Shown here: piece after piece, positions 8,773 to 17,743 of the stretch
Numbering within the stretch: position 1 is the stretch's first letter
How the letters are laid out: each line of letters opens with the position of its first letter
DNA from: Thermoplasmata archaeon
Lineage (GTDB): Archaea; Thermoplasmatota; Thermoplasmata; Thermoplasmatales; Thermoplasmataceae
DNA: 64,000 nucleotides
Direction: 5' to 3'
Assembly: GCA_015520045.1 (NCBI GenBank)
Contig: WAQW01000003.1
Location: forward strand, 42,101-106,100
Notes under the pieces: model-generated
What the model saw: only the letters and a program-made list of their open reading frames with translations
The model's database searches: none
What the model was told of the DNA's origin: nothing
Program-made: the position numbers and the translations under genes

Positions 8773-9861
8773 TTACATTACGTTTTCGTCCATCTGCGAG
8801 GATAGGCTGACATTGTAGACCCGTGAATTACTCTGTAATTTGAGTCTCGGGGAAAGTACGCTGTCCTTTATTTCACAGCTCTTGCCAATCTCTGTTCCAT
8901 CCATTATCACTGAGTTAACAATATGGCTGTTCTCACCTATCTGAACGGAGTTAAGAATCAGAGAGTTCTCAATTTCCACACCACCCTCTATCACAGCATT
9001 ATCGTATATGGCGGATGAATTTATTCTGCTGCCATCACCCACCGCCACGTTCCTCCCGATGAACGTTCTTCCCATCAGGGTGCCCCGTATTTTTCTGGGA
9101 GAGGTTTTTATTATCATTCTTCCCGTGATGTTGTGGTTGGAGTACTTCTTTCCATACTTTTCAGTCATTGTCTGGTTGGCACGGATCATATCCCTCGGCC
9201 TTCCTGTATCGATCCAGGTACCTTTGCCAACGTATCCGAATATCTCCTCACCGTCGGCAATAAGCTCGGGGAACAGCTGCTTTCCGAAGTCGTAGGGAGT
9301 TCCATAGGGAATTCTCTCTATTATCTCTGGTTCTATAACATAAATTCCGGCATTCACAACATTGCTGGATGTTTCTCCGGGAGATGGCTTTTCCACGAAC
9401 CTCGTTATCCTGTTATCTTCAAGCTCCACCACTCCAAGCTGTGAGGTGTCTTCCACCTCACTCAGCACTATTGTTAATTTAGAATTATTCTTTTTGTGAA
9501 AAGCTATGATATCTGCTATATCAAAATCAGCCAGTATATCACCACTTCCAACAATGATTGTATCATTGATGAATTCTTCAACGAGCTTTATTCCACCAGC
9601 GGTGCCCGCAGGAGCCTTTTCCACCGAGAAGAGTATGTTCTGATCCTCATGCTTCAGGTCAAGAACGCCGGATATAAGTGAGTCAAATTTATAGCCGGTG
9701 GTTATTATGAGATTCTTCACACCAGCCTTATAGAAAGATTCTATGGTGTACTCGATACAGGGCGTGCCTGCGATGGGTATCAATGGTTTTGGAATGGAAT
9801 ACGTTATTGGCCTGAGCCGTGTTCCCTTTCCTCCGGCCATAACAATTCCCGTAATCACCAT
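8773..9861 (-). CDS. Sugar-phosphate nucleotidyltransferase with left-handed beta-helix domain
   Basis: The N-terminal ~235 residues form a Rossmann-like nucleotidyltransferase: MAGGKGTRLRPITYSIPKPLI is the NTP-binding signature, GSGDILADFDI the metal-binding region and EKPSPGETSSNVVNAGIY a substrate loop. The C-terminal ~100 residues show hexapeptide-like repeats (IGRNVAVGDGSRINSSAIYD and similar) of a left-handed beta helix, as in GlmU and mannose-1-phosphate guanylyltransferase-like proteins. It should make an NDP-sugar for surface glycans; the exact sugar is not evident. A TATA-like element TTATAAAAATAC around 9875 makes the transcript leaderless or nearly so. Confidence 0.88.
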   Translation of the reverse strand: MVITGIVMAGGKGTRLRPITYSIPKPLIPIAGTPCIEYTIESFYKAGVKNLIITTGYKFDSLISGVLDLKHEDQNILFSVEKAPAGTAGGIKLVEEFINDTIIVGSGDILADFDIADIIAFHKKNNSKLTIVLSEVEDTSQLGVVELEDNRITRFVEKPSPGETSSNVVNAGIYVIEPEIIERIPYGTPYDFGKQLFPELIADGEEIFGYVGKGTWIDTGRPRDMIRANQTMTEKYGKKYSNHNITGRMIIKTSPRKIRGTLMGRTFIGRNVAVGDGSRINSSAIYDNAVIEGGVEIENSLILNSVQIGENSHIVNSVIMDGTEIGKSCEIKDSVLSPRLKLQSNSRVYNVSLSSQMDENVM

Positions 9862-10264
9862 ATTCCTGTATTTTTATAATTTATTAATAGTTTGGGATAA
9901 TTTACTTATGGACCAGACTGCGTTTCTGGTTATCACCGGTTGACCGATAAGTAGTATTCTCAATATCTGATTCGCTCTTTGCTGGTTACATTTAAAACTG
10001 CATGATCTGGTGATGCAGGCTGTACTTGGGTAACTCAGAACACATAACACTGAAACTCGAAAACCAATTCTTTTATAAATGTTGAAAACCCAGTAATAGC
10101 GTGGATAATTGATTGCTTATGCCAGATTGGGATAATTGTTTTTGATTTTAGATGTTACGCAAATATGAGTTATTTTACAGTATTATCGGTTGTTCTATCA
10201 GTATACACATAATATTTCTCATTTTTATACAATAGGATAACCATTTTTACATGCATTTTGCTGA
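9862..10264. other. AT-rich intergenic region with short direct repeats and promoters
   Basis: No convincing gene. It contains the promoter of the nucleotidyltransferase (leftward). A rightward TATA-like CTTTTATAAATG near 10070 is followed by two copies of GGATAATTG and a T-rich run TTGTTTTTGATTTT. A further TATA-like TTTTTATACAATAG near 10224 can serve the operon starting at 10265. A third GGGATAATT is present near 9895. The middle promoter plus T-run could delimit a ~60-base RNA, but I see no strong fold. Confidence 0.4.
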
Positions 10265-10924
10265 ATGATCATAATGTCCTATCTAAGGATCTCAATATCT
10301 CCGGAACTGGATATCAGAGACCTTATAGAACTTATCAGGGAGCTTCACGAATCCTTCGAGATCATTCGTATTTTGGTTTCTGATGGGTTTACACTCGATA
10401 TAAGAGTCTTGAAAAAAGAGAGATATATAGCATTTCAAAGGGTTCTCAACCCTCACCAGCTTGGAAAGATCCTCATGGATACGGGAAGGGAGCCCCACAT
10501 AATAATCCTCAGATCTGAGATAGTAGATTCTTGGGATATCATAGATGTCCAGGCGCTCTATGACATATTGAGAATCAAAAGTTATGGATCATACTGCCAG
10601 GTATATCTCAACATCGTGGGAGAGGGAGGTGTTTTTGAACAGTATCTTGGTGGGACCATAAACAGAATACAAAGGAGAATGGAGGTGAGTAAAGTGGGAA
10701 GAACGGTACCAACAGTCAGGCAGGCCATAGATGATATGGTATCCAAATACAGAAAACTGGGAGAGCTTATGGGCGCTTCTGATAGAGAATTGCTCGAGAG
10801 CCTCCTGATTAGTGGAAAAAGACATTCTACCGATATAGCACTCTCCGGTGTGGATTACGAGACAGGATTCATCCTGTCAATAATGTTCGAGATGATGAAA
10901 ATAATAAAAAACAATAACAGGTGA
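10265..10924 (+). CDS. Unknown protein translationally coupled to PolB2-like polymerase
   Basis: A 219-aa protein that I do not recognise. It has no membrane segment or clear signal peptide. The N-terminal half looks alpha/beta (YLRISISPELDIRDLIELIREL, EPHIIILRSEIVDSWDIID) and the C-terminal half mostly helical. Its TGA overlaps the GTG start of the polymerase gene in a GTGA arrangement, the classic sign of translational coupling, so the two products are probably made together and may interact. The alternative start ATG at 10274 is equally possible. Nothing in the sequence gives an enzymatic motif. Confidence 0.65.
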   Translation: MIIMSYLRISISPELDIRDLIELIRELHESFEIIRILVSDGFTLDIRVLKKERYIAFQRVLNPHQLGKILMDTGREPHIIILRSEIVDSWDIIDVQALYDILRIKSYGSYCQVYLNIVGEGGVFEQYLGGTINRIQRRMEVSKVGRTVPTVRQAIDDMVSKYRKLGELMGASDRELLESLLISGKRHSTDIALSGVDYETGFILSIMFEMMKIIKNNNR

Positions 10925-12969
10925 GTTTTTTGCAAAAGGATGGGAGGATACTGATCAATGCAACGGGTGTGGATACCGTTAAATTGTGGTTCTTTCGATA
11001 TGGAAAGATTGAATACGAACATCACAGAAACCACACCTGGATCTTTGTGACAGGTACAGACTTTGATATAGATTTCCTCGAATCACAGCTAGATCTCGTA
11101 TCCGATATTCATCTTGAGAGATCGATAATGCATGATATTTATGGGCAGAGGAAGGGATTGAAGATCCACCTCAGACCATCGAGAATAAGAGATATGATCC
11201 ACGCTGTGAACACGATCGGTTTTGGGAGGAAATTTCAGATGTACAATTCAGGCATAGATCCGATCCTCAGGTACATCTCCACGAATGATCTTGAATTCTT
11301 CAGCATAGACAACCTCAGGGATCTTGAGCCAGAGATCCAGTCGATTAAGGTGGTACCTCTCATTCACGGAAACAGGGTAGATGGCTTCACACTCAATGGA
11401 ACACGGTATCCCCTAAATTACGATTCTCTCTCCACTCTTAAGAACCAAATGGAGGAGAGCCATATCATTATATGCAGCAATGAACAAGGTGGTTTCCGGA
11501 AGATCCTAGAAGCCGGAAGTACATATGGCATAGCTTTTCCACCATACAGGGAAACGCCTGGCAGAGCTTATGTGAGTTATAACCATGTCATGTATAGTGA
11601 AGCTTCATTAAAAATTTGGGGAAAAATATGCATACCCATTACCTCTTTTATATACTCAGAGGCTGGTATGTATGGCGTTTATCAGGTCTCGCGGATATCA
11701 TCTCTTCCGCCGGAAACGGTTGCGAAGATAACCCCGGGAACAGCTGTATCGGCACTCGAGATATCTCATGCACTGAAGAACAATATTCTGATACCGCACC
11801 ACAAACGAGATTATGAGGGTGAAAAATCTATTGGAGAGCTGTTTGAACTTGACCGGGGAGGGCTCGTCTTGCAACCCGCCCCGGGCATCTACGAGAATGT
11901 GTATGAACTGGATTTCTCCTCGATGTATCCCAGCATTATAGTGAGGTACAATCTATCCCCGGAAACCTTATCAAAGGTACATGGGAAGAAAATACCGGGA
12001 ACTCCTTATTTTGTGCTCACAGTGAGAAGAGGATTCTTACCGGAATCTCTCTCAGAGCTTTTGGGCATGAGACTATTTTACAAACATATAAGAGCGGAAC
12101 ACCCAGCGTATGAGGCAAGAAACATTGCGTTGAAATGGTTACTGCTGACCTCTTTCGGGTATACAGGATACAAAAATGCTAAATTCGGTAAAATAGAAAT
12201 CCACGAAGCCATAACTTCTATCGGCAGATGGGCACTCTCAAAATCCATCAAAATGGCACAGGATCGCGGTTTTAAGGTGATCCATGGAATTGTTGATTCC
12301 CTATGGTTGCAGGGTGATGGTGATGTTGCCTCTCTCGTAAGGGACATAGAGAAGGAGACATCCCTTGAAATAACCGTTGAGGGGCATTACCGGTGGGTAA
12401 TTTTCTTTCCCACGATGGATGGTCTCGGAGCTACCAACAGATATGTGGGGCTGAAAGATGATCGAACGTACAAAGTCAGAGGCATAGAGCTGAGAAGATC
12501 AGATATACCACCCATAGCGAAGAGATTTCAGATAGAAGCGCTCGAACTGTTGAAAACCTGTAACACATCGGAAGAGATACTCAGAAAAAAGATGGGCATT
12601 GAGAGGTTAAAGGATCGATATCTAAAAAAACTGCTGAGACCGGATCCTGAAGACCTGTACGTGAAATTAAAGGTTTCCAAAAGGCTCTCAGATTACAGGG
12701 TGAACAATCTCCAGAGAAGGACGCTCCTGGAATTCAGAAGGAAGGGTGTTGAACTTCAACCCGGGCAGTCCGTTAGCGTTGTTGTAAAACCAGAGGGGAT
12801 GGAAAAAATCACAGATGATCACGATGATGGGTTCAACAGAGAGTATTACAGGCGCATTCTCAGAAGAGCGTTCAAGATGTTTGACTTCATCTTTTCTCTG
12901 GACAGAACTGTCAAAGATCTCAGCTCATACGATCAAGAACTTCCTCAACCTTCTTCTCAAGAACCCTGA
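10921..12969 (+). CDS. Family B DNA polymerase homologue, PolB2-like with degraded active sites
   Basis: A 682-aa B-family polymerase homologue. Motif A is well kept (YELDFSSMYPSII, Asp331). Motif B is altered: KWLLLTSFGYTGY replaces the usual KxxxNSxYG context. Motif C reads HGIVDS instead of YGDTDS, so the first aspartate is lost and the second kept. The N-terminal region has a shrunken exonuclease domain in which I cannot find the DxE Exo I motif. This pattern matches the archaeal PolB2 (Dpo2) group known as inactivated or weakly active polymerases, with a proposed role in DNA damage tolerance. GTG start at 10921. The 3' end overlaps the convergent Orc1/Cdc6 paralogue by 50 bases. Confidence 0.85.
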   Translation: MSFLQKDGRILINATGVDTVKLWFFRYGKIEYEHHRNHTWIFVTGTDFDIDFLESQLDLVSDIHLERSIMHDIYGQRKGLKIHLRPSRIRDMIHAVNTIGFGRKFQMYNSGIDPILRYISTNDLEFFSIDNLRDLEPEIQSIKVVPLIHGNRVDGFTLNGTRYPLNYDSLSTLKNQMEESHIIICSNEQGGFRKILEAGSTYGIAFPPYRETPGRAYVSYNHVMYSEASLKIWGKICIPITSFIYSEAGMYGVYQVSRISSLPPETVAKITPGTAVSALEISHALKNNILIPHHKRDYEGEKSIGELFELDRGGLVLQPAPGIYENVYELDFSSMYPSIIVRYNLSPETLSKVHGKKIPGTPYFVLTVRRGFLPESLSELLGMRLFYKHIRAEHPAYEARNIALKWLLLTSFGYTGYKNAKFGKIEIHEAITSIGRWALSKSIKMAQDRGFKVIHGIVDSLWLQGDGDVASLVRDIEKETSLEITVEGHYRWVIFFPTMDGLGATNRYVGLKDDRTYKVRGIELRRSDIPPIAKRFQIEALELLKTCNTSEEILRKKMGIERLKDRYLKKLLRPDPEDLYVKLKVSKRLSDYRVNNLQRRTLLEFRRKGVELQPGQSVSVVVKPEGMEKITDDHDDGFNREYYRRILRRAFKMFDFIFSLDRTVKDLSSYDQELPQPSSQEP

Positions 12970-14035
12970 CAGGGGTATCGTTTATCATTATACTCTTGGA
13001 TACCCCTTTCCTACTACCATGACCCTCAATGACGCTCTCTATCATTCCCAAATCTTCCAGTTTGCGTACTATCCGGTAGATCATCGACATGGTGGGACTC
13101 CGTCTAAGCCTGCTCTCCATGAGGATCTCCGTGTTCATAACGATACAGGGAATGTCTGTCTTTGTGAACCTGTACAGGCATCTGCAGGTGGCGAGAAGAA
13201 CTATCAGCTCCTCCTCACTAAGCTGTACCAACTTACTCTCCGTGATGTAGGGGTTTATCAGGGCGTTAGCGGCTCTCACATCATCACTCCCTATTATACC
13301 AGAAGAAACGTAATCAGCGATATACGAGGATTTCTGGAGAAGCTCGATTGCCAATCTCGCACTCCCATACTGAGACGATACCTTGGCGATCATTCTCAGG
13401 ATCTCAGGGCTGTATGTTCCATCATAGAGGGCATCCCTGGCTCTCCTCATTATGATTCCATAAAGTTCACTGAATGAATACCTGGAGAATCTCAAGGTTG
13501 AAATTGGGAGCGGTGAGATCTTTCGAGAACCCCTCAGAAATGTACCGGGATCATCCACGGAAATGAGCACGGTGGACAGTGTCAGATTGTACGCCTCGGA
13601 GGATCGGAGAAGCATCTGCAGCCCGGCCAGATCATTTCTGAGCAGGTTTGATGCTTCATCTATTATCAGAAGGATGTTCATTCCCTTCTGCTTCTGCCAG
13701 TTCGATATCTGCCGAAAAATCTCTGTTGTCGATGGCCTCGCAACACCGGAATTTCTGAGCTTTAACATAACGTCTGCCAGTATGGATCTTGTGGTGGGGT
13801 GTGAAAGAGCGTTAAAATAGAAAGATCTGAATTCCGTGTGATTCAGTAAGGTGAATTTTGACGTTGTCGTTTTACCGACCCCGGGAGAGCCGTAAATAAA
13901 CAGTGTGGTGGATATTCCATCTCTGAGAGGTTTCACAACGAGCTCTTCAAGCCTCTGAATCTCCCTCTCCCGGAAGGGTAGTTCCGAGGGTATATAGACC
14001 GGATCGAGAACCTCGGCGTTTTTAATGATAGTCAT
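12920..14035 (-). CDS. Orc1/Cdc6 family AAA+ ATPase, divergent paralogue
   Basis: 371 aa. Walker A GSPGVGKTT is at about 50-58, the Walker B region is ILLIIDEAS (DEAS rather than DExD), and an arginine-containing sensor region follows (YGSARLAIELLQ, where canonical Orc1 has HGDARKAIDL). The C-terminal ~100 residues fit a winged-helix domain. It is more divergent than the second Orc1 in this window (43322). A TATA-like TTCTTATATGC near 14060 implies a leaderless transcript from the ATG at 14035. It may bind its own origin subset or regulate; being convergent with the PolB2-like gene, it is not in that operon. Confidence 0.82.
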   Translation of the reverse strand: MTIIKNAEVLDPVYIPSELPFREREIQRLEELVVKPLRDGISTTLFIYGSPGVGKTTTSKFTLLNHTEFRSFYFNALSHPTTRSILADVMLKLRNSGVARPSTTEIFRQISNWQKQKGMNILLIIDEASNLLRNDLAGLQMLLRSSEAYNLTLSTVLISVDDPGTFLRGSRKISPLPISTLRFSRYSFSELYGIIMRRARDALYDGTYSPEILRMIAKVSSQYGSARLAIELLQKSSYIADYVSSGIIGSDDVRAANALINPYITESKLVQLSEEELIVLLATCRCLYRFTKTDIPCIVMNTEILMESRLRRSPTMSMIYRIVRKLEDLGMIESVIEGHGSRKGVSKSIMINDTPVRVLEKKVEEVLDRMS

Positions 14036-14258
14036 CCTGCTCGTTCAGTTATTGAAATGAGCATATAAGAATCACACATTGCCATTCAATTGCAAACTTT
14101 ATTCAGAGTCAGCCTATTTTCCCCTTGCTTTCTAAGAGCCATACAGGTCACGTTGCGAATGAACCATCTTTACACGCCGGTGATCACACTCAAAAAATGG
14201 CAGGAAATTCACGCCGGGAAAGATCAGCAGGGTATTATTTATACGTGCAAATAATGAC

Positions 14259-14891
14259 ATGATTGATATGGATATTGGTTCTGGACGAAAAATAGTGGTA
14301 ATGGCATCCGGTCGAGGAACCACCTTCGAGGCCATCGCACGGGCAACCTTAAGCGGTAAAATAAATGCGGAAATCGGTGCACTCATATGCAACAACCCGA
14401 CTGCCGGAGCGATCGATATTGCCAAAAATCTCGGAATTAGATATCATATTATTCCTCGCGGCGGAAAGAGAATGAATCAGAAGCTGGAAAAGTTGCTAGA
14501 TCAGCTATCACCAGATCTCGTGGTTCTGGCAGGTTTCCTTAAGATTATTCCTCCGCACATAATAGAAAGATACAGAGAAAAGATCATAAACACACACCCA
14601 TCTCTCCTTCCATGTTTTGGTGGCATGGGATTCTACGGAATAAAGGTGCATGAAAGCGTGATTGCCAGTGGAGCGAAATTCAGCGGTTGTACCGTTCACT
14701 TTGTTTCTGATGACGTGGATGGTGGACCGATCATCTCCCAGGAGGTAGTACCGGTATCGGGCAACGATGATGCTCAGAGCCTGGAGAGGAAGGTGCATGA
14801 AAAGGAACTGGATCTCATAGTTCGCACGATAAGGGACCTTCTTGGAAGGAAATACAGGATCGTTGGCAAAAGAGTCATATTCTATCAGTAG
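14259..14891 (+). CDS. purN: Phosphoribosylglycinamide formyltransferase PurN
   Basis: Transfers formyl from 10-formyl-THF to GAR in purine synthesis. The family core is intact: VVMASGRGTTFEAI at the N terminus for phosphate binding, INTHPSLLP with the catalytic Asn and His, and DDVDGGPIISQ with the catalytic Asp. Its 210-aa length is normal. A TATTATTTATACG element near 14231 would start transcription near the second in-frame ATG (14268), so the true start may be nine bases later. The 3' end overlaps the convergent CPBP gene by 17 bases. Confidence 0.93.
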   Translation: MIDMDIGSGRKIVVMASGRGTTFEAIARATLSGKINAEIGALICNNPTAGAIDIAKNLGIRYHIIPRGGKRMNQKLEKLLDQLSPDLVVLAGFLKIIPPHIIERYREKIINTHPSLLPCFGGMGFYGIKVHESVIASGAKFSGCTVHFVSDDVDGGPIISQEVVPVSGNDDAQSLERKVHEKELDLIVRTIRDLLGRKYRIVGKRVIFYQ

Positions 14892-15825
14892 GGCTACGCA
14901 CATCCACAGTATGTCCACGGTAAGAATAACGGATTAGAAGTATAATACCGGCAACGCCTGTCACGAACATAATAAGGTAAAAAGGAATAAGCAGTGGAAA
15001 CGAAGCTCTGTATACTTCAAAGAGGCCTGATGGGCCATTCATTAACCAGTGCATTAGTATATCAAGGTATGGCCCAAATTTGAGATATGCGAAACCGAGA
15101 GCTATACCGGCGATCGCGACGGGAAGTATTTTCCCGAGATCCCAGACTCCAAAATAGACATGTGCATATGCCCATATTGCACTCGTGATAATCACCAGTA
15201 TCAGATCCCATCGATTTAGCTTCAGCCCATACCTCTCCCGGTAAAAACCTGGAGCAAAGAACGATAGCGCGGAATCCCTCAGATTTCCCGTTTTCATATA
15301 GATCATGAGGAAAATAAATATTCCCAGAGGAAGGATTCTGAAACCGAATTCCTCCACGAAAGGAGCATATATAAGGGAGTTGTATAACATATAGGGGTTA
15401 GTTCTCAGGAGTTTTTCCAGGGGAGCCCCTCCCAGGCTAACACCGAAGGCCTGCTCGATTAAAACGGACACAATACTTAGGAGGAAGATTGCCGGCGTGA
15501 CGACTGCAAAGTATCCGGCTGGGGAGTCGATGAGCCTCTTTTTCTGTGTGGTGGATTTGAAGAACAGTACTGTAAACAGTCCGAAATACAGGATAACCAT
15601 GATCTCCGTTAAGATCAGCACCGGAACATTTCCCAATGTTACGGGCAAAATCATAATGAAGAGGTAAACAGGAACAGAAAGAGAATAATATCGTATGTTT
15701 CCGGCGTTAAAGAGATAAAACAGGGATGCCACAAAAACTGCAAAAGATATGGAAACCATGCCTAGAGCGTACAGACTGGATATTCTGAATCCAACATGAT
15801 CATCGCCGGGTGGTGTGTCGACCAT
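14875..15825 (-). CDS. CPBP (CAAX protease/bacteriocin processing) family intramembrane protease
   Basis: A 316-aa membrane protein with about eight hydrophobic segments. The three motifs of the CPBP/ABI glutamic protease family are present in order: APFVEEFGFR (EExxxR), AIWAYAHVYFG (FxxxH-like, histidine in place) and LDILMHWLMN (HxxxN). The active site should lie within the membrane. Members process prenylated or hydrophobic substrates or act in peptide immunity; which applies here is unknown. The gene is monocistronic and convergent with purN. Confidence 0.85.
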   Translation of the reverse strand: MVDTPPGDDHVGFRISSLYALGMVSISFAVFVASLFYLFNAGNIRYYSLSVPVYLFIMILPVTLGNVPVLILTEIMVILYFGLFTVLFFKSTTQKKRLIDSPAGYFAVVTPAIFLLSIVSVLIEQAFGVSLGGAPLEKLLRTNPYMLYNSLIYAPFVEEFGFRILPLGIFIFLMIYMKTGNLRDSALSFFAPGFYRERYGLKLNRWDLILVIITSAIWAYAHVYFGVWDLGKILPVAIAGIALGFAYLKFGPYLDILMHWLMNGPSGLFEVYRASFPLLIPFYLIMFVTGVAGIILLIRYSYRGHTVDVRSPTDRI

Positions 15826-16162
15826 AAATTCATAGTGATTATATTTTAATCATATAAATAATGTTGTTTTTCCTTATGGAACCAACACCACTGGATTAAG
15901 CCTCCCCGGGCAAGCTTTAATGATACTGTTAAGACCGACGGTAGAAGAGATCAGGATATTGAAAAATGGATACCAGCACCTGATGCTGGAAGATCCTGAA
16001 TCTGATCATGGAAAAATAATCTGTTTCTTTTTAAAATAAGCATAAAATTAATCTAAAAATGATGGAGATATCTGAGATAAATTGTTCAACTTATCTACAC
16101 ATCATTTTTTGTATGATTCCCAATCCGTAAGAGAACATGAAAATTAGTAGGGTAGAATAATC
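15826..16162. other. Intergenic region with small hairpin and T-rich trailer
   Basis: No gene seen. On the reverse strand this is the trailer of the mevalonate cluster: it is T-rich (ATTTATCTC, CATTTTTAGATTAATTTTATG), which fits archaeal T-tract termination. A perfect 6-bp hairpin CCAGCA-CCTGA-TGCTGG lies at 15973-15989. The right part probably stabilises or ends the DUF35 transcript; the left part holds the CPBP promoter (AT-rich near 15840-15860). Confidence 0.4.
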
Positions 16163-16570
16163 TCAGGACAGATCTACAGCAAATTTATAGCCATACTGGA
16201 TTATTCCCCCGGGCCCATCCTCGTGGATTCTCCTGAACACACTGTGCACTCTTTTACCGATCTCGATCTGGTCAAGTGGAGTGTCAACAATCTGTGCTGT
16301 GATGGTTGGACCCTCATCCAGATCTATCAGGGCGAGTACATACGGTCTCTGCCTCTTGAATGCCCTTGGAGAATCATGAACCACAGTGAAGCTGGATATT
16401 GTTCCCTTTCCGCTGAGTTCCACCTCTCGCATCTTTCCTATTGAGTCTCTGTGGCAAATCGGGCAGACGTCTCTCGGTGGAAAGAATATTCTCTTGCAGT
16501 TCCCACACTCATGCGCCACAAGCCTGTACCTGTGATCCGATTCTCTCCAGATACGTGATAATTCTCCCAT
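16163..16570 (-). CDS. DUF35 zinc-ribbon/OB-fold protein of the thiolase-HMG-CoA synthase complex
   Basis: 135 aa with an N-terminal rubredoxin-like zinc ribbon (CGNCKRIFFPPRDVCPIC) and a C-terminal OB-fold (GTISSFTVVHDSPRAFKRQRPYVLALIDL). In archaea, DUF35 proteins bridge thiolase and HMG-CoA synthase and pass acetoacetyl-CoA between them without its release. The ATG directly follows the stop codon of the thiolase-like gene, and HMG-CoA synthase is two genes upstream, which supports this role in mevalonate synthesis. Confidence 0.9.
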   Translation of the reverse strand: MGELSRIWRESDHRYRLVAHECGNCKRIFFPPRDVCPICHRDSIGKMREVELSGKGTISSFTVVHDSPRAFKRQRPYVLALIDLDEGPTITAQIVDTPLDQIEIGKRVHSVFRRIHEDGPGGIIQYGYKFAVDLS

Positions 16571-17743
16571 TTAAGCACCTCCCAGTATGTGAACTATGGA
16601 AGTGGATCCACTTCCACCCATGTTATGCAGCATAGCATACTCCAGACCCTTGATCTGCCTTTCACCGGCTCTGTTCTTGAACTGAAGGTAGGCCTCAACG
16701 GCCTGACCAACGCCTGTCGCACCAAAGGGATTGCCCTTTGCCTTCAATCCTCCAGAGGGATTCACGGGAATGCGCCCATCGAGCTTGATATCCGCTTCAA
16801 CGAGATCTTTGGCCTTTCCCTTCTCCGCAAAACCGAGATCCTCGAGAGCGATCAGACCGTAGATGCTGTAGGAATTGTGCAGTTCAACCATCCCTATCTG
16901 ATCATTTCTGATGCCAGCCTTCTCAAGAGCCTTACGTGCGGCGATCACTGTGGAATCCAACCTATAAATACTTTCTCTGCTGTGCAGTGCAAGAAAATCC
17001 TGAGCAATGGATGATGCTATTATCCTCACACCATCGATCTTGTTTTTTTTCACAAATTCCTCAGACGCCAGCAACAGTGCTGCAGCCCCGTCGCCAATGG
17101 GACTGCAATCCATTATATTAAGTGGTTCAGCCACCGGTAAAGAATTCAGGGCGGTCTCCACAGATATACGATTTCTGAACTGAGCATCTGGATTCTTTGA
17201 AGCATTCTCGTGATCGTTCACTGAAATTCTGGCCAGAACCTCCTTGGAGACGTTAAAATCTTTCATGTATTTTCTTGCAGTCAGAGCGGCAACTGCAGCC
17301 GGTGTTGCACCGAAGAACGCTTCCCACTCACTGTCAAGCAGGGTGCTCGTTTTATCCAGAATCTCAGATCCATAGATGTCAGTGAGTTTTTCAACCCCTC
17401 CGATCATTGCAACGTTGTATTCTCCTGATCTGATGGATAGGTAAGCTTCCCTTATTGCTGCAGCTCCCGATGCCGTGGACGCTTCTACCCTCAGAGCCGG
17501 AATGTGATCAGCAGCTATGCCCGAAAAATCAGAGATGAGTGATCCTATATCGTTCTGATAACTGATACCGGCTCCCAGGGTGTTACTTCCATAGAGGATG
17601 TCAATATCTTTGGTGTACACACCTGCGTCCTCCACGGCCTTGAGGCCTGCCTCAACAGCAAGCTCCCTCAGTGATTTATCCCACAACTCTCCAAACTTTG
17701 TTTCTCCTGCCCCAATAATATACACATCATTCAAGGTTACCAC
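16571..17743 (-). CDS. Thiolase (SCP2/acetoacetyl-CoA type) homologue lacking catalytic Cys and His
   Basis: 391-aa thiolase fold between HMG-CoA synthase and DUF35. The nucleophile region, normally xACASGG or xACGSGG, reads [16 protein letters not shown], with Thr (about residue 91) where the catalytic Cys should be. The C-terminal GHPxGATG motif reads KGNPFGATG, with Asn for the catalytic His. The middle ELHNSYS motif is kept. Either this is a structural or diverged partner in the HMG-CoA complex, or its chemistry differs. GTG 17743 was preferred over the TTG at 17746. The 5' end overlaps the end of the HMG-CoA synthase gene by 17 bases. Confidence 0.85.
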   Translation of the reverse strand: MVTLNDVYIIGAGETKFGELWDKSLRELAVEAGLKAVEDAGVYTKDIDILYGSNTLGAGISYQNDIGSLISDFSGIAADHIPALRVEASTASGAAAIREAYLSIRSGEYNVAMIGGVEKLTDIYGSEILDKTSTLLDSEWEAFFGATPAAVAALTARKYMKDFNVSKEVLARISVNDHENASKNPDAQFRNRISVETALNSLPVAEPLNIMDCSPIGDGAAALLLASEEFVKKNKIDGVRIIASSIAQDFLALHSRESIYRLDSTVIAARKALEKAGIRNDQIGMVELHNSYSIYGLIALEDLGFAEKGKAKDLVEADIKLDGRIPVNPSGGLKAKGNPFGATGVGQAVEAYLQFKNRAGERQIKGLEYAMLHNMGGSGSTSIVHILGGA

